From positions 15,091,833 to 15,155,832 of the forward strand of contig OZ024865.1 in the NCBI GenBank assembly GCA_964017155.1: a stretch of 64,000 nucleotides of DNA, given 5' to 3'. Source of the stretch: Oasisia sp. SBJ-2009. Its lineage: Eukaryota; Annelida; Polychaeta; Sabellida; Siboglinidae. The notes beneath the pieces were generated by a model, which was not told the origin of the DNA, did not search any database, and worked only from the letters and a program-made list of their open reading frames with translations. How positions within the stretch are numbered: the first letter of the stretch is position 1; every line of letters begins with the position of its first letter. A program made the position numbers and the translations under genes. Of the stretch, positions 59,451 through 64,000 are shown one piece after another.

Positions 59451-60263
59451 CATTATATAACTTACTGTCAGCCAAACCGTGATTCTGTATACACAAAACA
59501 TCGTCGTCCACACTCACGTTGCATAATATTATCAATAGAGTGTATTTTGAGCGATAATAAGGCTATTTCCCACTCTAGTTATACAAAGATGATCAAAACA
59601 TACAATTATCTATTTGTTACAACGATACACATCCAGCTGTACCCAAGCATATTTGTTTGTGTTAACTATTATGTTCCGTACCAAGGTAATGGTGATTGGG
59701 TGTCCGCGGAAATTACATTGCAGGTATCTGTTTATGTTGACTCGCTTCGAGAAAATTGGCCAATAGGTGCGCCCTCTGTTGCCGAAGGGCGACACCACGG
59801 CTATCCTGACGATGCCTACAGAACAGAATTAGGTACCCAGAATTAAAGCATTATAATATTATTATTATTAATGGTCAAACCTTCAGCGTTCACGTGTAAG
59901 TGTAAAACGTGTTTTAACTATTTTATATAGAGTATTTGAACAAACTGAGCACAGTGCAGCTTACATAGCAATGATACCATGTCATGCTACTGTCCATGTT
60001 TGTATCTTTTGTTGATTTTATTAATTTCAATTAAAGTTGCATTCTGACTTCCGCCATGTTTAAAATACAATTTCCCAGTAAACCAGCATTCCCCATACAC
60101 TATATATTGTTTTCCTCAACTATCTATCAACTTATTTTCACATAATATGCCATTTTAAGATAAAAAGCAGCAAAAGACGAAAAAAAATTCGGTGAGCCTC
60201 ACCAGTTAGAATTCTCTGATTGGTTTAGACCTCGATGAAAAGCGCTGTCAGGAAACCACACTA
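59451..60263. other. No gene recognised
   Basis: AT-rich DNA with an ATT/ATTATT run near 59,851-59,869. A plus frame to 59,846 is open for over 100 codons but shows no motif. Confidence 0.5.
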
Positions 60264-60512
60264 GGGCCACACTAAAAGGCGGATCACAATTGGCGACCGC
60301 ATGGAAACGACATACCACATTCACAAAGATGCCACCGCTCGATACGCTCCATATTTACGGCATGTCCAGTTGCCCACATACAAACTATCGCTGGCTACGC
60401 GCCTGTACGGTCAATGGCTAATTGAGGATGATTTAAATAACTAGGGTATTGTTGCCTAGTGGCGCCTCTAGCGACTAACGTGGATATGTGGAACCGCCTT
60501 TTAGTTTGCCCC
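60264..60512. mobile_element. MITE-like element with about 20-base inverted ends
   Basis: GGGCCACACTAAAAGGCGGA (60,264-60,283) is matched in inverse by CCGCCTTTTAGTTTGCCCC (60,494-60,512). The inside is GC-richer than its surroundings. No target duplication could be fixed. Confidence 0.55.
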
Positions 60513-60877
60513 ATCGTTTACTTACGTTGACCGGAGAGTTCCTATGGTAAAAATAGATCGACTTTTGGGAAACTCCAGAGCCGTTGTTTGTTGCAAACTT
60601 ATATTTGATCAAATAACGCATAAAACCACAAAGTGAGACATGTGGTAGGAAGTATACTAATAAGCAAATATCGGTCATGGTGTACATTGACTTTTCTAAA
60701 ATGCGTTAAAAAGGGGAAATTATGTCAGAATGCAACTTTAAATGTTATAATGTCGATATTTAAATTTACATAATTTAATATTAATTGTGTATATGTCTGT
60801 ATGTACGATGTGTGACTGACTTAGATTATATGTGTATGAGGACCCCACTGAAAAGAAGTCCAATATGTACGCTGTAT

Positions 60878-61620
60878 TTAGCTGGATCATCCTGACTTAT
60901 AGTTTTTTTTTATTATGAACCATTATGCAACACAAGGAAATATTGCATGATAATATCTTAAATTTAACAGATTGAACCATAAATTGTTTTAAAGTAAAAC
61001 ACACAGGACATTCATCATACAGATTTATCGAATTAAACATTGTGAGAGAAGAGTGATTCCGGATCAATATATATACTGAATTCAGCTAATATTGCACTGG
61101 CGACTTGTGACATGTATAATTATAATAAGTTCTTTATTTTATGGGGCATGCAGTACGTATCCAGTTCTCAAGGTTGTTCAAAACGCTTTACAATTAACTC
61201 CATGGCAAATCTGTTCAATTGACCACCACCTCGGGAAGAACCCAGCCACGTTGCAATTAATGCGCGAAGACTAGTCACAATAAATCCACTATAGTGTCTA
61301 GATACCCAATATAGAATGGAAACAGTTGCCCAAGTTTTCACACGGCAGTACAGAATCCAACCAGGATCCTCTTAGTCGAGATCGAGTCCGAAGTTCTAGC
61401 GCCCCTGCGCCACTGCGCCACTGCGCCACTGCGCCACTGCGCGTAGCAGTTGTAGAGGGTCGTTCTTGTAGTGGGTGGCAGTAATACAGGTTGCAGTTGA
61501 GGCACACTGTACTGGCTGTCATTGTATTACATGATGATTGTGGTAGATAGTTGCTGTGGCGCGAATTCGTAATTCGTCCAGGTGCTTTTCCATTGTCGCC
61601 AACATTTCGCAGGGGTTGCT
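60878..61620 (-). repeat. Dispersed repeat family 1, copy c, with tRNA-like boxes
   Basis: The longest copy of the family. The A-box region is expanded into about four (CACTGCGC) repeats at 61,405-61,442, and the B-box-like GGTTGGATTC is at plus 61,353-61,362. It ends at the (CA)n tract. Confidence 0.65.
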
Positions 61621-61621
61621 G

Positions 61622-61942
<321 letters not shown>

Positions 61943-62013
61943 CATACACGCCGCACCCCCACTTCTATTACCGCCCACACACCCACCCCCCTCCGACACA
62001 TAAACTAATGTGT

Positions 62014-62379
62014 TCAAGGGTACGTCTTACTCCAGCCCCCTTTGCAGTAGCTAGCCCCTGGGGTACGTAACCTCTTATCAACCCTAGTTACTAGTATCGA
62101 GATCGTTCGTGCCGCGGCCTCCCTCTCATAATCTCTCCTCAGAGAGTTGGTGTCATTTGCAGACACCCCTTTAGCGATACTGCCGACCACAGATCGGAGA
62201 TTATGATGAAGGTAAATCTCGAGCTTGGACACACTGGACGCGCTGGTGGTCCAGGATCCCTTCGAGTCATCTATCATGTCCGCAAACAGGTGTCTGGGGT
62301 CGGAAGCGAATTTGCGGTCCCGGTAGGCACAAGGGAATTTGGGCCCTGTTTCCTTTAGTTTTTCTTTTATACGATACAA
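62014..62379 (-). CDS. Unrecognised ORF (121 aa), possible retroelement fragment
   Basis: The frame starts MYRIKEKLKETGPKFPC, is balanced in composition and includes DPRHLFADMIDD, SKLEIYLHHNLRS and RRDYEREAAARTIS. It looks more protein-like than most open frames here, but I recognise no domain. It stops beside family 1 and CA repeats, which suggests a mobile-element origin. It could also be an exon of a gene running left. Confidence 0.35.
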   Translation of the reverse strand: MYRIKEKLKETGPKFPCAYRDRKFASDPRHLFADMIDDSKGSWTTSASSVSKLEIYLHHNLRSVVGSIAKGVSANDTNSLRRDYEREAAARTISILVTRVDKRLRTPGASYCKGGWSKTYP

Positions 62380-64000
62380 CCTGTTGTGTTTGTTATTATT
62401 TTTGTTTAGAGTACTAGAGTGTACTTTGTTAATTAATCGGTGATTATTAGAGTTTGGCTCACCGTTTGGTGAACTAATGGGCCATTAAAGTTTGGCTCAT
62501 ATTTCACTCCTCTTTCCGAGATGCTTGGGAAATGCATCATAGAAAGTGTTCTATAACGTGACCGATTTATTTAGTTGATTCCATATTCCAATCGACATTA
62601 TAAACGCTACACATTTTATGATATGTCACAAACATAATAATAATTATAGCATTTCTCTGTGTTTGTATTATCGATATTTTATAAATATAATCTGTTAATA
62701 TTATATTTATTACAACTTCAAAATTTTACGTTAGAAAGACTTTAACTTTTATCAAGATGGCGTCTTCAGTAAACCAAATTATGACACGACACCATGCACA
62801 CGTGACAGCTGGTACTAATCCTCGTCTCTGTTGACTGTTGTTTTTCTTATCCAAATTGACCTGTTTAATTGTTTCCCCTTGTGTTGGTCTCGATATCTTT
62901 TCCTAAATATCATCCCCATCATACTTTATTGCTTGGTCTTTGGTAGGCTGTGAAGGAGGATTTACGTATTTTGCGCATTGATCTTTTCGTTTGCCAGTTC
63001 CAGATCCTTATTTTGCTATTTCGGCCTCGTTTTGAATAGTATCCGTACGTGGGCAGCGCCTACTTTACAGTTATAAACGATCGGGTGTTTAAGACATTTA
63101 AAACTATGTGCGAAGACAAAGAAGTATGTTGTGTACACATTTGCTCAAGTGCTTCAGGCGTACTTTTTGCATCACTTCAAAGCAACGCTAAAAGTGCAAA
63201 TATGTCGGCAAAAAAATACAAATTTATGTTTCTCAGCTGTAGGAATTTCTCCTGGAAAAAACACCCCACAGACGCTCTGTTTAGGCGCTGGAGTTCGGTC
63301 TAATTGTGATGTGCCACTAAAACAACACCGTTTGTCACATGTAGGCCAATCGTCTAGGTCTGAGAGCATTTGTTTCCGGTGAAATAGTTGTTTGGAGCTG
63401 TCGTTCGATAAATCAATAGTTGCTTGCAAAAGAAACGTGCAAAAAACAATTGTTTATCGATACAACCACGTAAGTGTTTATCAACGTAAAACAGCAGAGC
63501 TTTATCCGTGAGTCGTGATCCAAAATTGCGTCGCCAGGGCGTTTTTTGTGGGTTGCCAAGAGTTCCCCAGTGTCAAGCAACAGTCCAAATGCTCTCTTAG
63601 ATGAGGGTACCGCTGGGCCGTGTTATGTACGCCAGATGTTAATGAACTTGACACAATAGTTTTTGTTTACACCGGGACCTTTTCTTTGGGGGGGGGGGGT
63701 GAATATCGGAGGTTCAGTTCCTTGCCGGTTCGGTCAGACATACGACTTCAGAGTTCAGAATGACGTGGGTTATTGAACATTTTCGGCAGAGCTTGGGCGC
63801 TTCTGAACCACTCCTTTCGGGTTTGTAGTCCGGACAGTGGCATCGGAGGACTATAATGGAGTTTGGATCTATATATCGAACTAAGGATGCATTTATTGTG
63901 AGATTCAGCGGGAAACGTAAACGTACTTAAAGGTAACTAATAAAAAAATAGATTCGCGCATGCGCAGACACGTCACCAAGATATTCCTTAACGCCCAAAT
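62380..64000. other. No gene recognised
   Basis: AT-rich to mixed DNA. A short palindromic AATAAATATAATATTA area near 62,690 and a G-run near 63,689 are the only visible features. Two overlapping plus frames at 63,049-63,382 have no motif. Confidence 0.5.

Overview
The window is metazoan nuclear DNA, most likely from a marine invertebrate. It contains non-LTR retrotransposon remnants, tRNA-like interspersed repeats, MITE-like elements, very large microsatellites and a multi-finger C2H2 zinc-finger gene. There are no operons, bacterial promoters or ribosome binding sites. The species cannot be told from the sequence alone; a mollusc, another lophotrochozoan or a cephalochordate would all fit.

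Region 1 (about 1-42,905) is a head-to-tail array of one amplified segment. There are five units (1-15,950; 15,951-24,090; 24,091-31,974; 31,975-38,399; 38,400-42,905), nearly identical outside their satellites and indels. A unit reads, in order: LINE 3' fragment, small gene 'B', 26-bp minisatellite, AT-rich spacer, 21-bp minisatellite, TG/TA-rich tract, spacer, GGTC/TCCGGTCG satellite, spacer, TTGCG pentamer satellite, small gene 'A'. Unit 1 is enlarged by a LINE of about 5.7 kb (minus strand, 4,267-9,990) lodged inside its 21-bp array. Unit 2 keeps an ancestral RTE-like remnant that units 1, 3, 4 and 5 have lost. Units 4 and 5 share a deletion of about 1.5 kb. The array stops at 42,906, where the pentamer satellite would begin.

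The main biological candidate is the A/B gene pair. Both encode a short protein with a convincing BH3-like helix (A: IGRMLRDAGDDYDRLIDRR) followed by a Trp/Arg-rich hydrophobic tail. That is the layout of BH3-only cell-death proteins such as BIM and BMF. Each ORF follows a conserved upstream module with an octamer-like element, a CCAAT box and TATTTATA. The window holds four A copies, four B copies and one broken copy (unit 1). This would be a tandemly amplified family of putative BH3-only genes inside a satellite-rich amplicon. The call rests on motif reading only.

Region 2 (42,906-56,200) has no confident gene. It holds a cluster of five CTCF-like motifs next to the array edge, a long palindrome of 170 bp, large trinucleotide, hexanucleotide and tetranucleotide repeats, and several dispersed repeat families, one with tRNA-like A and B boxes. 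Region 3 (56,216-58,066, minus) is a C2H2 zinc-finger gene with nine intact fingers and a decayed C-terminal finger block. Region 4 (58,067-64,000) has a 250-bp TIR element with a target-site duplication, a second TIR candidate, another tRNA-like repeat, a long CA tract and one unrecognised ORF.
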